Shown piece after piece: positions 16,601-24,293 of a DNA stretch of 35,666 bases. The number at the start of each line of letters is the position of its first letter. Positions within the stretch are counted from its first letter, which is position 1. The notes under the pieces are model-generated. The model worked only from the letters and a program-made list of their open reading frames with translations, did not search any database and was not told the DNA's origin. Source of the stretch: SM1-73 sp964588305 (GTDB taxonomy: Bacteria > Zixibacteria > MSB-5A5 > SM1-73); NCBI GenBank assembly GCA_964588305.1, contig CAZPOP010000026.1, positions 1-35,666 of the forward strand. The letters are read 5' to 3'. The translations under genes were made by a program, and so were the position numbers.

Positions 16601-16738
16601 TACGAGGAAAAAGGCTGGGGTGAAAAAGCCACAGAGCATTACGGTCGATTCATCGCACACTGGCAGGATGCCGATCCTGGAATACCTGAGGTTGACGATG
16701 CGGAGAAGAGATTGGCAAAGTTGAGAAAGCAGAGTTAA
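13637..16738 (+). CDS. Transmembrane Ser/Thr protein kinase with TolB-like and TPR domains
   Basis: A 1,033-residue protein. The kinase domain (about 52-310) has the glycine loop GRGGMGKVY, ATP lysine K83, catalytic HRDLKPQN with D177, DFG at D195 and SDIYSLGIILYEMLTGRVPF. One membrane helix follows at about 345-367. The outer part starts with a TolB-N/FlgO-like domain (LAVLPFQNIPGDGS to about residue 520), followed by at least eight TPR-like repeats to the C-terminus. This resembles bacterial Hanks-type kinases that sense through a periplasmic domain. The target is unknown. The ATG at 13637 has only a weak AAAGAG upstream. The upstream gene is a PP2C phosphatase and the downstream convergent gene a GAF-HisKA protein. 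Confidence 0.92.
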   Translation: MKSPEGDPGNLEIPVRNSSDTQLPKTRGISVSTTEVRQRLKEELTVGCTFAGRYQIIEELGRGGMGKVYKVLDGEIEEKVALKLLNPEVAGDRRTIQRFRDELKLARKISHRNVCRMFDLNREGRIYYIIMEYVAGEDLKSSIKRMGPLTAGKAILIAKQVCEGLAEAHRLGVVHRDLKPQNIMIDREGNARIMDFGIARSLKTKGITETGVIVGSPEYMSVEQVEAREVDQRSDIYSLGIILYEMLTGRVPFDGDTPLSIAVKHTTETPTDPREINAQIPEELSRVILKCMKKERQRRYQSAEQLLAELTDLEKDFPTTERILPKGRPSTSKEITVSFNLKKPHLKALAFAAILVVAGMIILQVVPQERAVSMPTAKPSLAVLPFQNIPGDGSLDTWVNGLSGLLTADLGQSRYVRVLSCGKVFSILKGLGLLGAQKYSPEDLKAVAIQGRLDYILKGSFFTADKRFIIIVMVQDPHTGSVISTRRAECRGEEEISGVIDELTKRIKLDLSLSGDQVSSDIDKNLAEISTSFPEAYKRYIRGWENHLNAGDSYETIEFMRKAAAVDPEFAMAYRVMAQEYGQMDSVAQMWTCLQKALELKDRLSLREFYLTQGQLYSMSEETYDKAVKAYNKLLKIYPEDWDGNLNLGLLCQDLEQWNEATERLEVLIGNNEETSGPYTNQAEAYMAQGMYDKAREVLRDYLSGFPDEVWVRAKISNVYLCQGRLDLALREAEKALLVDSTCIYPSLMGDIYHCKGDLRRAKKVYQKILEREETASQYYGRFRLAALCLSQGGFEKSKEQLREATALAEEVGDTECQMWSHSYSAQLHLASGDPEEALQEWGKAQNMSVRGGLDWPLGLHLKGLIYLKMKSMDEAQRTADELKAALQKRTNKKLMRYYHHLVGMIELEKGNISQAIVSLELALSLLPFQHSELDDDALFLYPLATAFHDVGELEEAQKYYKRITSLTTGRLFFGDMFAKSLYMLGKIYEEKGWGEKATEHYGRFIAHWQDADPGIPEVDDAEKRLAKLRKQS

Positions 16739-16772
16739 GAGTCCGATTCAATAGTCTATCTGAAGTTTCTCA

Positions 16773-16830
16773 ACCTGTCATGCTGCGCGAGATGACGCTC
16801 CCGCTCGATAAGCGAAGCATCTCGCTCTTA
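16773..16830. repeat. GTCAT...GAAGCATCTCG interspersed repeat (family G), copy 1
   Basis: CCTGTCATGCTGCGCGAGAT followed by GATAAGCGAAGCATCTCG resembles the longer element at 23376-23473 (GTCATTCTGAG ... GAAGAATCTC ... ATGCTTCGCTTCGCTCAGCA). Internal GCGAGAT and ATCTCGC are complementary. Confidence 0.45.
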
Positions 16831-16888
16831 CATTCTCTCCCCGTCCGTTCCGGCAATAACAGAGGGTCCTTATCTTAACCCAAACAAA

Positions 16889-16916
16889 AAAGCCGAGCTT
16901 CGACAAGCTCGGCTTT
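16889..16916 (-). terminator. Rho-independent terminator of the GAF-HisKA gene
   Basis: A 12-bp perfect stem AAAGCCGAGCTT/AAGCTCGGCTTT with a CGAC loop. On the minus strand it is followed by TTTTTTGTTT, the expected T-run. It lies 22 bp past the stop of the minus-strand gene. On the plus strand no T-run follows, so termination of the kinase gene is less certain. Confidence 0.9.
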
Positions 16917-16937
16917 CTCTCAGCAATCGCCTAGGTA

Positions 16938-17747
16938 TTAATCATTCCCTTCCTTGTTCTCATTATCCTCTTCGGTTTTTGATCTTTCCAGGTCGATCAT
17001 CTTCACCCCATCAGGGTAGTATTTCACGATGACCGGCTCCACCATCTTTAAGAGTTTGCGGGTGATATCTTTGATCTTCAAGCTACCTTGCTCTATCTTC
17101 TTAAGTTTCTCAATGGTATCCTCTCCCAACTCTTCCTTTCTGGTCAAAAGAAGTTGGGTGTATCCCAGGACAGCGGATAACGGGTTGTTGACCTCATGAT
17201 TGACGGTGACAGCTGTCTCAATCATGGCTTTCAATCTTTCGGATTTGATTTGATCTTCCTGCAGTTCCGCTGTAATCTTGCTCTGCCAGCCAGAAGCCTT
17301 GGCAACTGCTAAGCCCAGTTGATTGCTCAAAGCTTCCAGGAATTCCTCTTCTTTGCTTAAGTTTCTGTGCCCGACGCTGACCCCGGTGATGGCGCCCACT
17401 ATCTGTTTCTCGGCTCTGACCGGATAGGAGAAGATGCTGTGCGGTCCATTCATATCAAAGGTAACATAGATCGACTCGGCGGAAAATTTGTTTCTCATCA
17501 ATCGAATCACCTGATGATCAAACTCGCGCAAGACGCTGTGCTTATCCAGCGACCCTGAGGCAACCTCGTTCTTGACTTTTTTGGTCTTTTCGTCCCACAA
17601 TACTATGTAGGCGCAGACTAAGTCCACAATCTCCAGGCTGTTGTCCAATGCCTCCTGGAGGACTGAGTCCATCTTAAAGGGCGAGTTGATCTTTGCCGCC
17701 AGTCCTCTGAAAAGCAGAAACTTTAAACGATCTATATTCTTCTCCAT
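16938..17747 (-). CDS. GAF-HisKA protein without a catalytic ATPase domain
   Basis: A 269-residue protein. Residues about 20-155 form a GAF-type sensor domain. A coiled segment leads to a histidine-kinase dimerisation domain with the H-box NHEVNNPLSAVLGYTQLLL, whose phospho-acceptor is the histidine of NHE. The protein then ends in an acidic tail after about 60 residues, with no HATPase_c domain and none of its N, G1 or G2 boxes. It could be a phosphotransfer or docking protein acting with another kinase, or a truncated gene. The ATG at 17745-17747 has GGAG and AGAG elements upstream. It converges with the Ser/Thr kinase gene and has its own strong terminator. Confidence 0.83.
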   Translation of the reverse strand: MEKNIDRLKFLLFRGLAAKINSPFKMDSVLQEALDNSLEIVDLVCAYIVLWDEKTKKVKNEVASGSLDKHSVLREFDHQVIRLMRNKFSAESIYVTFDMNGPHSIFSYPVRAEKQIVGAITGVSVGHRNLSKEEEFLEALSNQLGLAVAKASGWQSKITAELQEDQIKSERLKAMIETAVTVNHEVNNPLSAVLGYTQLLLTRKEELGEDTIEKLKKIEQGSLKIKDITRKLLKMVEPVIVKYYPDGVKMIDLERSKTEEDNENKEGND

Positions 17748-18196
17748 AATCTCTGTCTCATCTCCGTTTTAAGTCCGCCCCTCAAAAGAGCAAAACGTAT
17801 GCCACCTGAGATGGAATCCGGCTGAGGCAGATCATACGACTCCCGGAATCATGCCAGAAGCCCCTAATGACTTGACATATTGTACGTTATAGTTGCTGTC
17901 TCCGACTCTACCCGTGAATATTAACAACAAGCCCCTTAAATACGCAAGAAGACTTGTTATCCATTATGCAGAAATCTTCACAAAAACTGCAAGAGTTCTT
18001 CATGTTTGGCACAAGAAACCACAGAGACTCTCAGCCCCGAATTATTTAAGATGATCGTACCTTTGAAAAGTTGGGATGGAACTAAATTCAGTGGGGAGAA
18101 AAACAGCAGGGAGAAGGAAAAGTCGTCTAGCGTCTTTTGATATTCGATTCCCCTCTTGATTCCGCTTGCCTCCTCTCAAGAAGGCTGCCGAGCCCA
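17748..18196. other. Gene-free stretch of about 450 bp
   Basis: No credible gene on either strand. A TTGACA at 17872-17877 has no good -10 box at normal spacing and no gene downstream on that strand. The leader of the GAF-HisKA gene must lie in the first 150 bp, but no clear promoter was found. Confidence 0.4.
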
Positions 18197-19351
18197 TCAC
18201 TTCAATGTCTCAGACGTGAGCGTGTAATCTCTATAGAGGCTGAAACCTCTGAAGATGTTTTCAGGTAGCAGGGGTCTGCCCTTTGTGATTAAACTGACCA
18301 AATTCAAGGCAATACCAGGACCCAACATGAAACCCTGGCCGCAGAAACCCACTGCTACGTAAAAGCCATTTGTCCCTTTGATCTTATCTACTATGGGCAC
18401 GCCATCCGGAGTCATAGGGTAAAGACCGCGCCACACACGCCTGACCTTGATGTTTCTAAACTTGGGAAAAAGGTTGATCATTCGTCGTGCGATCTGTGGC
18501 AAAAAGCCTGAGGTGGAATCGCGGTCAAACCCCGGTATTATGGGTTCGGGTGTCAAACAGAAGACTATGTGGCCATCTTTTTCTTGATAGAAATAGATAT
18601 TCTTTGAACCAGGGACTTCCCGGGTGTCCACCACCAGAGGTTCAAGAAATGGCATGACCGGCTCAGTGACCCCGCCCTCATGGGAATCCGGGAGCACTGG
18701 AAGTTCCGCGCCCATCAGTTTCCCCACCTCACTGGCCTTAGTTCCCGCCGCGTTTATCACCGCTCCACCCAAATAGCTGCCCTTTTCGGTCTTGACCCTT
18801 GCACCTTGTCCCTCACCATTTTCTATTCCCACTATCTTTTCATTAAACTTAAAGGTGACCCCTAATCTTTTAGCATGGTCAAAGAAAGCTTTCGCTGTCA
18901 GGATAGGGGAGAGGTTCCCGTCTTCGGGAGAATAGGTTCCTCCCCTCAACTCATGCGGGTTTATGCCGGGGAGAAGCTTTCTTACCTCCTCTGCCTCCAA
19001 CCAGTCTATGTTGAGACCATACTTCTTCTGGGTGATTAGAAGCTCTTTGAAGCTCTTCTCCTGGGTTTCGGTATAAGCCGGAAAGCAGTATCCTCCCATT
19101 TGAAAATGTAAGTCGTCTCCATATTCTTCCTTCCACTGCGAGAAAACTCTCAAACTCAGTTGGCATGTTTGTATCTTGGCCGGATCGGAATGAGTTGCCC
19201 TTACGCCTCCGATGGCGCTTTTATTCTGCCCTTGCCCGGCCGAAGGAAGCTCGTCTATCACCAATACTTTCAGTTTTTCCTTGGCCAGGAAGAAAGAAGT
19301 GGGAAGCCCGATGCTGCCCGCACCAATTATTATGACATCGTAGGTCTCCAT
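18197..19351 (-). CDS. FAD-dependent amino-acid/amine dehydrogenase, DAO family (beta-type subunit)
   Basis: A 384-residue DAO-superfamily flavoprotein, like the beta subunits of sarcosine oxidase and dye-linked proline dehydrogenase. It opens with the FAD-binding DVIIIGAGSIGLPTSFFLA, has the NKSAIGGVRATHS segment typical of these subunits, a mid-protein INAAGTKA, and the C-terminal GLYPMTPDGVPIVDKI and GFCGQGFMLGPG flavin motifs. The substrate is probably a secondary amino acid such as proline or sarcosine. The frame opens back to a TTG at 19438 that overlaps the upstream stop. Those 29 codons are low-complexity (VESSEQRVLKS and following), so the ATG at 19349-19351, just before the flavin motif, is preferred. 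It follows the Fe-S alpha-type subunit on the same strand. Confidence 0.87.
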   Translation of the reverse strand: METYDVIIIGAGSIGLPTSFFLAKEKLKVLVIDELPSAGQGQNKSAIGGVRATHSDPAKIQTCQLSLRVFSQWKEEYGDDLHFQMGGYCFPAYTETQEKSFKELLITQKKYGLNIDWLEAEEVRKLLPGINPHELRGGTYSPEDGNLSPILTAKAFFDHAKRLGVTFKFNEKIVGIENGEGQGARVKTEKGSYLGGAVINAAGTKASEVGKLMGAELPVLPDSHEGGVTEPVMPFLEPLVVDTREVPGSKNIYFYQEKDGHIVFCLTPEPIIPGFDRDSTSGFLPQIARRMINLFPKFRNIKVRRVWRGLYPMTPDGVPIVDKIKGTNGFYVAVGFCGQGFMLGPGIALNLVSLITKGRPLLPENIFRGFSLYRDYTLTSETLK

Positions 19352-19434
19352 ATGGAAATAGAATCGGGGGAGAGCACAGAGTCGAAAGTCGAGAGCATAT
19401 GATTTCAACACTCTTTGCTCTGAACTCTCCACTC

Positions 19435-21501
19435 TCAACCGGTGTCTTCTCCTGCCAATGTTCCCAGATTAACCTCAGCTATCAAAGGACGCTGGGTGAA
19501 AGGAATCACCTCACACAAGTCTATTCCCTCTTGCTGATAGAGCTTCAGAATCAATGACTGGCAGGTTTTCCCTCCGCAAGCACCCATTCCACATCTCAAA
19601 ACCTTAAGTTGATTCATATCCTTTACTCCTTGTCGAATCAACTCCTTGATCTCTTTGGCTTTGACCCTTTCACATCGGCAGATAATCGTCTCGTCATCGA
19701 TATAGGTTGGCTCCTCAACTTCGACCGGCTGGCTTATCTTTGGGTCCTGAATTTTGAATCCCGCCACCTTGGTTGTTTTTTCTTTGGGAACCTTCAAAGT
19801 CACCAGAATGGTTCGGTCATAAGCCTTCCTTTTTGTTACTTTTTCGACCTTGGCTCTACTTACGAATTTGCCGTCTGTGTCCACTGCTTCCACCTGGTCG
19901 CCGACTTTGACCTTAAGTTCCAACAGTTCGAAGGGAACGGTGACCAGACCTTCCGGTCCTTCCTTTCTAACATCCACCAGAGTTATGGCCAACCCTGGAC
20001 AGGCCGCCACACACAGACTGCACCCGGTGCATTCGTCTCCGATCACCTCCGGAAGACCGAAAATCTCATCCTTCGGCATCTCTATCATATCCTTAGGGCA
20101 GATGTGGATGCACGGATCGCAAGGAATCTCCTGCACGCATCTTATCACCGGGAAAAGTCCTGATTTTGTGGGCCGGATTTCTAAAGGGATACTTCTTCCC
20201 GGTTTGCTTTTTAATATCTCCCATCTTCTGTACCAATCTGAAGGGATGGAGACATTCTTGCGCAGAGCTTTTGCCATCTCTCTTCCTGCGATTCGCCCGG
20301 AGAATATGGCGGCGGAAGCCTCCGCTATTTCCAGCGCATCACCGGCCGAATAGACGTCCATGCCGAGCTTCTTCGCCTGGTCGAAAAGCTCGTTCACCGG
20401 ATTCAGTCCGACTGCGATTAACACCGTGTCTGCGATATAGGTTTTTTCCGTGCCCGGTATTGGATTGAACTTCTCATCGACCCTATGCACGGTGACCGAT
20501 TCAACTTTGTCTTGACCATTGACACATTTGACCGTATGGGAGGTCCACACCGGTATTCCTAATCTTAATATCTTGTCCTGGTGAACCTTGTATCCACCCA
20601 CTTGAGGCATGGCCTCGACCAATCCAACTACCTCGATTCCCGCCTGTATGGCGTGATAGGCAGCAATCAACCCTACGTTTCCGCCACCCACCACGAAAAG
20701 TCTTTGGGAGGGACGCACAAGATCACGATTCACCAAAGTTTGAAAAGCCCCGGCACCGTAAACTCCCGGCAGATCGCAGCCGGGAAAGGAAAGAGCTTTT
20801 TCTCTTGCGCCTGTGGCAATGAGGAGCTTGTTGGGATCAACCAGAGAGTATTTTCCCTCCTTTGCCACGCCGATTTTTTTATCACCGTAACAGGCGACGG
20901 CCGTGGTATTGAGCATGCACTGAACCGCAGGATGTTTCTCGATCTCCGAGGCTAAGTTTGTGGCGATGTCTATTCCTCGAGTTCCCGCATAGCAATCTGC
21001 CACCGTGCCAAAGAAGGAGTGAGTCTGCAACACCAACTTCCCGCCCAAACGATGTTTGTCGTCCACTATCAAAACGTTCACGTTGTGCTCGGCTAACTCC
21101 AAAGCGGCAGTGATTCCCGCAGGGCCCCCGCCGATGATCAAAACGTCTGTATCTATAGTCTGAATGGGCTCGAATTCTTCCGGCGCCTTATCGACTTCCG
21201 GCAGTTGCGGGATTCCCTCGCAGGGTGAGATTTGCATTCCTTCTTTGACCGGGATCATGCAGCCTTTCACCGCCACGCCATCAGCGATGACCATGCATTG
21301 GGCGCATTGACCGTTGGCGCAGAACATCCCCTGGGGGCTTCCGTCCTTGTGATGATGTCCGAAAGTCCTTATGCCGTTGGCAAAGAGAGCGGATGATATC
21401 ACCTCACCTTCTCTGGCGAATATCCTTTTTCCGTCCAAATAGAAGGGAATCCTCGCCTTGCCTCTTGTTTCCAATATGGGATGTTCTTCTATTCTGTGCA
21501 C
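19435..21501 (-). CDS. Fe-S flavoprotein alpha-type subunit of an amino-acid/amine dehydrogenase
   Basis: A 688-residue multi-cofactor protein. Residues 1-95 are a 2Fe-2S ferredoxin-like domain (C61, C66, C69, C81). From about 118, DVLIIGGGPAGITAALELAE starts a pyridine-nucleotide-disulfide-type flavin domain with a second nucleotide motif (FVVGGGNVGLIAA). Two 4Fe-4S sites follow (C455, C461, C464, C468 and C491, C494, C497, C501). The C-terminus is a BFD-like 2Fe-2S domain (C608, C610 and a late CGMGACGGKTC). In related dye-linked proline dehydrogenases and octopine/sarcosine-type oxidases, some of these domains are separate subunits; here they are fused. It should carry electrons from the DAO partner to an acceptor. 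No folate-binding GcvT domain is present. The start is GTG at 21501 with a poor ribosome site. Confidence 0.88.
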   Translation of the reverse strand: MHRIEEHPILETRGKARIPFYLDGKRIFAREGEVISSALFANGIRTFGHHHKDGSPQGMFCANGQCAQCMVIADGVAVKGCMIPVKEGMQISPCEGIPQLPEVDKAPEEFEPIQTIDTDVLIIGGGPAGITAALELAEHNVNVLIVDDKHRLGGKLVLQTHSFFGTVADCYAGTRGIDIATNLASEIEKHPAVQCMLNTTAVACYGDKKIGVAKEGKYSLVDPNKLLIATGAREKALSFPGCDLPGVYGAGAFQTLVNRDLVRPSQRLFVVGGGNVGLIAAYHAIQAGIEVVGLVEAMPQVGGYKVHQDKILRLGIPVWTSHTVKCVNGQDKVESVTVHRVDEKFNPIPGTEKTYIADTVLIAVGLNPVNELFDQAKKLGMDVYSAGDALEIAEASAAIFSGRIAGREMAKALRKNVSIPSDWYRRWEILKSKPGRSIPLEIRPTKSGLFPVIRCVQEIPCDPCIHICPKDMIEMPKDEIFGLPEVIGDECTGCSLCVAACPGLAITLVDVRKEGPEGLVTVPFELLELKVKVGDQVEAVDTDGKFVSRAKVEKVTKRKAYDRTILVTLKVPKEKTTKVAGFKIQDPKISQPVEVEEPTYIDDETIICRCERVKAKEIKELIRQGVKDMNQLKVLRCGMGACGGKTCQSLILKLYQQEGIDLCEVIPFTQRPLIAEVNLGTLAGEDTG

Positions 21502-21540
21502 TGGATCGATGCCAAAAACTATTAACGTAATCCTGGTACC

Positions 21541-21560
21541 GCCCGACCATCGTGTCGGGC
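21541..21560. repeat. GCCCGAC hairpin
   Basis: GCCCGAC (21541-21547), loop CATCGT, GTCGGGC (21554-21560). It lies 40 bp upstream of the alpha-subunit start and would sit in its leader if glyA is co-transcribed. It could be a regulatory stem or simply another interspersed palindrome. Confidence 0.6.
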
Positions 21561-21672
21561 GCAGAACAAACCATTCATTTCAGGATTGAAAACTTAGTTA
21601 AAAATTTCACAAAGTCAATCAATTTCTGCAGGCTATCTGAAGGGCTCGAATTAGAAAGTTTTTCCGGAGTGT

Positions 21673-21690
21673 CAAGCTTCAGCTTGACCA
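21673..21690. repeat. AAGCT hairpin repeat, copy 2
   Basis: GTCAAGCTTCAGCTTGAC. It has the same arms as the copy at 3-20, with loop TC instead of AA. Confidence 0.65.
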
Positions 21691-21759
21691 GTTATGACTG
21701 TGCTTCTTGTGGATGTAACCCCAGACAGATCTCATCTTCGGCAGACCGAAAGTTAGGTT

Positions 21760-21787
21760 GGCTCGGGAATTGGAATTCCCGAACCAC
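21760..21787. repeat. GGGAATTGGAATTCCC palindrome (family D), copy 1
   Basis: TCGGGAATT-GG-AATTCCCGA core followed by ACCAC. The same core with the same right flank recurs at 25772-25800, four kilobases away. In the second copy the left flank is GGTTCGGG, completing the palindrome to GAACC. Confidence 0.75.
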
Positions 21788-22065
21788 ACTCGCACGGGTC
21801 ACCAGGATTCGGGGACGGGCAAAGCCAGATTCCCGCACCAACAAGGAGCGTTTTTCAACAGTCCCTTTTTTCTTGACCAATCGCAAATCTAAGCCTAATA
21901 CGCTATTGGAGTTCCTTATAAACCCAATCCCAACTGGGTTTCGTCATCCACAAGGGGTAAGTTAGCAAGCGCGATAGAATCCGGTTGAGCAGGTCTTTAA
22001 TCTATTGCTTTAGGTTGCCAAGTTAAGCGTAAGCACAACGGGCAGTTACGTGATGCCCATAGACT

Positions 22066-23319
22066 TCATCCCCTTTCGATCCTCTCCTTATACAACGGAA
22101 ATCTCTCGCACAGTTCCAGGACTTTCTTCTTCACCTCGGAATAAACGTTCTCGTCCCCCAGGTTGGAGATGACCTTGTCGATCAAGGATGCAATCATCTC
22201 CATCTCCTTTTCTTTCATTCCTCTGGTGGTTAATGCCGGAGTCCCCATGCGGATGCCGGAGGTGACGAACGGTTTCTGCGGATCAAAGGGCACGGTGTTC
22301 TTGTTGACTGTGATTCCCGCTTTTTCCAATTCCTCCTCCACCACCTTTCCGGTGATATTCCTCTCGATGAAGCTGATCAGCATGAGATGGGTGTCGGTTC
22401 CTCCTGAAACCACGTGATAACCCAGGTCTACCATCTTCTTTGCCAGTGCCTTTGCGTTCTTCACTATCTGCTGCTGATATTCCTTGAAAGATGGTTTCAT
22501 GGCTTCTTTGAAGGCTACCGCCTTGGCGGCAATTACGTGCATGAGAGGGCCCCCCTGAATTCCCGGCATGACCTCCCTATCCAGACCCTTGGCATATTTC
22601 TTTTTGCACATGATCATTCCGCCGCGGGGACCTCTTAGAGTCTTGTGGGTGGTAGTGGTGACGAAATCGGCATACGGAACAGGGGACTGGTGGATGCCCC
22701 CAACTATCAACCCTGCGATGTGAGCAATATCGACCATCAAATATGCTCCCACCTCATCTGCCGCTTCTTTGAATTTGGCAAAATCCAACTCCCTGGGATA
22801 TGCCGAGGCACCCGCTATGATCATCTTGGGTTTGGCCTCCTTGGCAATCTTTGAAAGTTCATCATAGTCCAATACTTCCGTCTCCTTGTTGACCCCGTAG
22901 GGGACCACATTGAAAAACTTTCCCGAGAAATTTATCGGGTGCCCGTGAGTGAGGTGTCCGCCGTGAGAGAGATTCAAACCCAGGATGGTATCGCCCGGTT
23001 GTAAAACAGAAAAATATACCCCCATATTGGCTTGCGAGCCGGAGTGAGGCTGTACATTGGCATGATCGCACCCGAAAAGCTCCTTAGCTCTGTCCCTCGC
23101 CAAATTTTCCGCAATATCCATGAATTCACATCCACCATAATACCTCTTTCCCGGATAGCCTTCCGAGTATTTGTTCGTCATCACAGAACCCATGGCTTCC
23201 AGCACGGCTTCTGAAACAAAATTCTCAGACGCTATCAGCTCCAGACCTTGCGCCTGCCTTTTGGTCTCACCATAAATGGCCTGATAGATCTCCGGATCAA
23301 CTTCTTTCAATTTGCTCAT
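22066..23319 (-). CDS. glyA: Serine hydroxymethyltransferase
   Basis: A 417-residue cytoplasmic PLP enzyme that interconverts serine and glycine with tetrahydrofolate and 5,10-methylene-tetrahydrofolate. Clear family landmarks are LELIASENFVS, NKYSEGYPGKRYYGG, HSGSQAN, DIAHIAGLI and the PLP lysine K226 in TTTTHKTLRGPRGG. The length is normal. GGAGAG sits six bases before the ATG. Downstream on the same strand are the two dehydrogenase subunits, separated by a 560-bp repeat-rich gap. If their substrate is an N-methyl amino acid, glycine would be the shared metabolite. Confidence 0.98.
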   Translation of the reverse strand: MSKLKEVDPEIYQAIYGETKRQAQGLELIASENFVSEAVLEAMGSVMTNKYSEGYPGKRYYGGCEFMDIAENLARDRAKELFGCDHANVQPHSGSQANMGVYFSVLQPGDTILGLNLSHGGHLTHGHPINFSGKFFNVVPYGVNKETEVLDYDELSKIAKEAKPKMIIAGASAYPRELDFAKFKEAADEVGAYLMVDIAHIAGLIVGGIHQSPVPYADFVTTTTHKTLRGPRGGMIMCKKKYAKGLDREVMPGIQGGPLMHVIAAKAVAFKEAMKPSFKEYQQQIVKNAKALAKKMVDLGYHVVSGGTDTHLMLISFIERNITGKVVEEELEKAGITVNKNTVPFDPQKPFVTSGIRMGTPALTTRGMKEKEMEMIASLIDKVISNLGDENVYSEVKKKVLELCERFPLYKERIERG

Positions 23320-23375
23320 TGTTTCTCTCCTTTGCTGTTCACACCAGCACCTACCTTGAGAGGCTGTCGGAGAGT

Positions 23376-23473
23376 GTCATTCTGAGTCCCGCCAACGGCG
23401 GGACGAAGAATCTCAAAAAGCCAGTTGAAAATCCCGCCAGAGGCGGGGATGCTTCGCTTCGCTCAGCATGACA
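23376..23473. repeat. GTCATTCTGAG...CAGCATGAC interspersed repeat (family G), copy 2
   Basis: About 98 bp. The outer ends GTCAT...ATGAC are complementary. Inside are CCCGCCAACGGCGGG and CCCGCCAGAGGCGGGG hairpins around GAAGAATCTC and GATGCTTCGCTTCGCTCAGC. It lies between glyA and the first TPR remnant. A shorter relative is at 16773-16830. Confidence 0.7.
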
Positions 23474-23527
23474 AGCCGACAAGCCAGGGCAGTCTGCTTA
23501 CGGGTTTTGTCTTTTATTTGTCATCGA

Positions 23528-23745
23528 TCACTCGTCATCCGTCATCGCTTTTTCGTAATCAATCGTTCGTGATTTGGTGCTGCTTTTCATCTGTTGGGAA
23601 ACTCTCTCAATATTCCTCTTCACCATCTCCATATGTTCCTGACCGGCCAGTTTTTCGAAGACGAAAAGAGAATCATTATAACGTTTCAGAGCATTTGGCA
23701 AATCCCCCCTGGCCTCGTAAACCACTCCTTTGTTGATCAGATAAA
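23528..23745 (-). pseudogene. TPR gene remnant cut by the transposase unit
   Basis: Only the last TPR unit and tail remain: YLINKGVVYEARGDLPNALK, then RYNDSLFVFEKLAGQEHMEM and VKRNIERVSQQM. It matches the end of the intact TPR gene at 25867-26613 (ALKCYNGSLLIFERL ... METVKRNI). The frame runs unbroken into the palindrome at 23746, where the gene was truncated. A GTG inside could start a 65-residue peptide, but the final residues are derived from stuttered GTCATC repeats. It is probably not functional. Confidence 0.7.
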
Positions 23746-23796
23746 GACCAGAACCTAACTTAAGTTAGGTTCTGGTCCTTAAGTTAGGTTCTGGTC
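23746..23796. repeat. CTAACTTAAGTTAG palindrome (family C), one and a half copies
   Basis: A perfect 32-bp palindrome at 23746-23777: GACCAGAAC, then CTAACTTAAGTTAG, then GTTCTGGTC. It is followed directly by a second right half at 23778-23796. The TAA that ends the transposase gene (23779-23781) lies in the second half. Confidence 0.92.
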
Positions 23797-24252
23797 TGCT
23801 CCGCTCCGCATGTCTTGGTCTTCTGCGTGATGCCTCTTTTGATTTTTAACGTAGTTTATCGCCGCCTGCAGATTCTTTTGGCTGACTGTTCTGATGTCGT
23901 ATCCTCGTGTCCATTTAATGAAATCGTCTTGCTTTTTGTTTATTTCATGTGAAGAGAAACCTTTCAATTCTTTCACGACTTCGGGAATATAATGCGTGGG
24001 TTTCAAGCTGATGATATTATGAACATGTTCGGCGTTTATTCCTACTGCCAAAAGGTGAACGCCTAACTCTTTGCTTTTTTTCTTTAAAAGCAATTCGAGG
24101 TTTTCCATCATCGAGTCTGTGATCAACTGAAATCTGTTTTTCGCGCTCCAAACCAGATGAAAATATAAGGCATAGCTTGTATGTGTAATGGAGACATCCT
24201 TATCTTCTTCAATCTTTTTGCGATGTTGTTTTGACCGATAGGCTTTATTCAT
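23779..24252 (-). CDS. Y1 (HUH) transposase, IS200/RAYT-like
   Basis: A 157-residue single-strand-type transposase. It has LYFHLVWSAKNRFQLI, the metal-binding HVH in GINAEHVHNIISL, and the catalytic tyrosine in NYVKNQKRHH, the usual order for Y1 HUH enzymes. These nick and rejoin DNA at hairpins without a DDE site. The length is normal for IS200 and RAYT proteins. The N-terminus is basic with a short extension. No good ribosome site precedes the ATG. The last residues (ADQNLT) and the stop come from the flanking palindrome, so the reading frame runs into its own recognition sequence. Confidence 0.9.
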   Translation of the reverse strand: MNKAYRSKQHRKKIEEDKDVSITHTSYALYFHLVWSAKNRFQLITDSMMENLELLLKKKSKELGVHLLAVGINAEHVHNIISLKPTHYIPEVVKELKGFSSHEINKKQDDFIKWTRGYDIRTVSQKNLQAAINYVKNQKRHHAEDQDMRSGADQNLT

Positions 24253-24293
24253 TTTTCACTTTCTAAACAATGTTTTCCGAATAACGTTTTAAA

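Larger units (their letters stand above)
21502..22065. other. Repeat-rich gap between glyA and the dehydrogenase genes
   Basis: There is no convincing gene in 560 bp. It contains a GCCCGAC/GTCGGGC hairpin at 21541-21560, an AAGCT hairpin at 21673-21690 and a GGGAATT-type palindrome at 21760-21787. The frame open across 21552-21965 is built from these repeats. Confidence 0.6.

Noticed and set aside
17872..17900. TTGACA that might be a promoter
   Set aside because: No acceptable -10 box at 15-19 bp, and no plus-strand gene follows.
19352..19438. N-terminal extension of the DAO-family subunit to a TTG overlapping the upstream stop
   Set aside because: The 29 extra codons are low-complexity stutter (VESSEQRVLKS and following), while the flavin motif starts right after the ATG at 19351. 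The overlap is probably chance.
21552..21965. Plus-strand frame of 137 codons between glyA and the dehydrogenase genes
   Set aside because: It consists of palindromes (GTCGGGC, AAGCT and GGGAATT types), has no ribosome site and runs against both neighbours.
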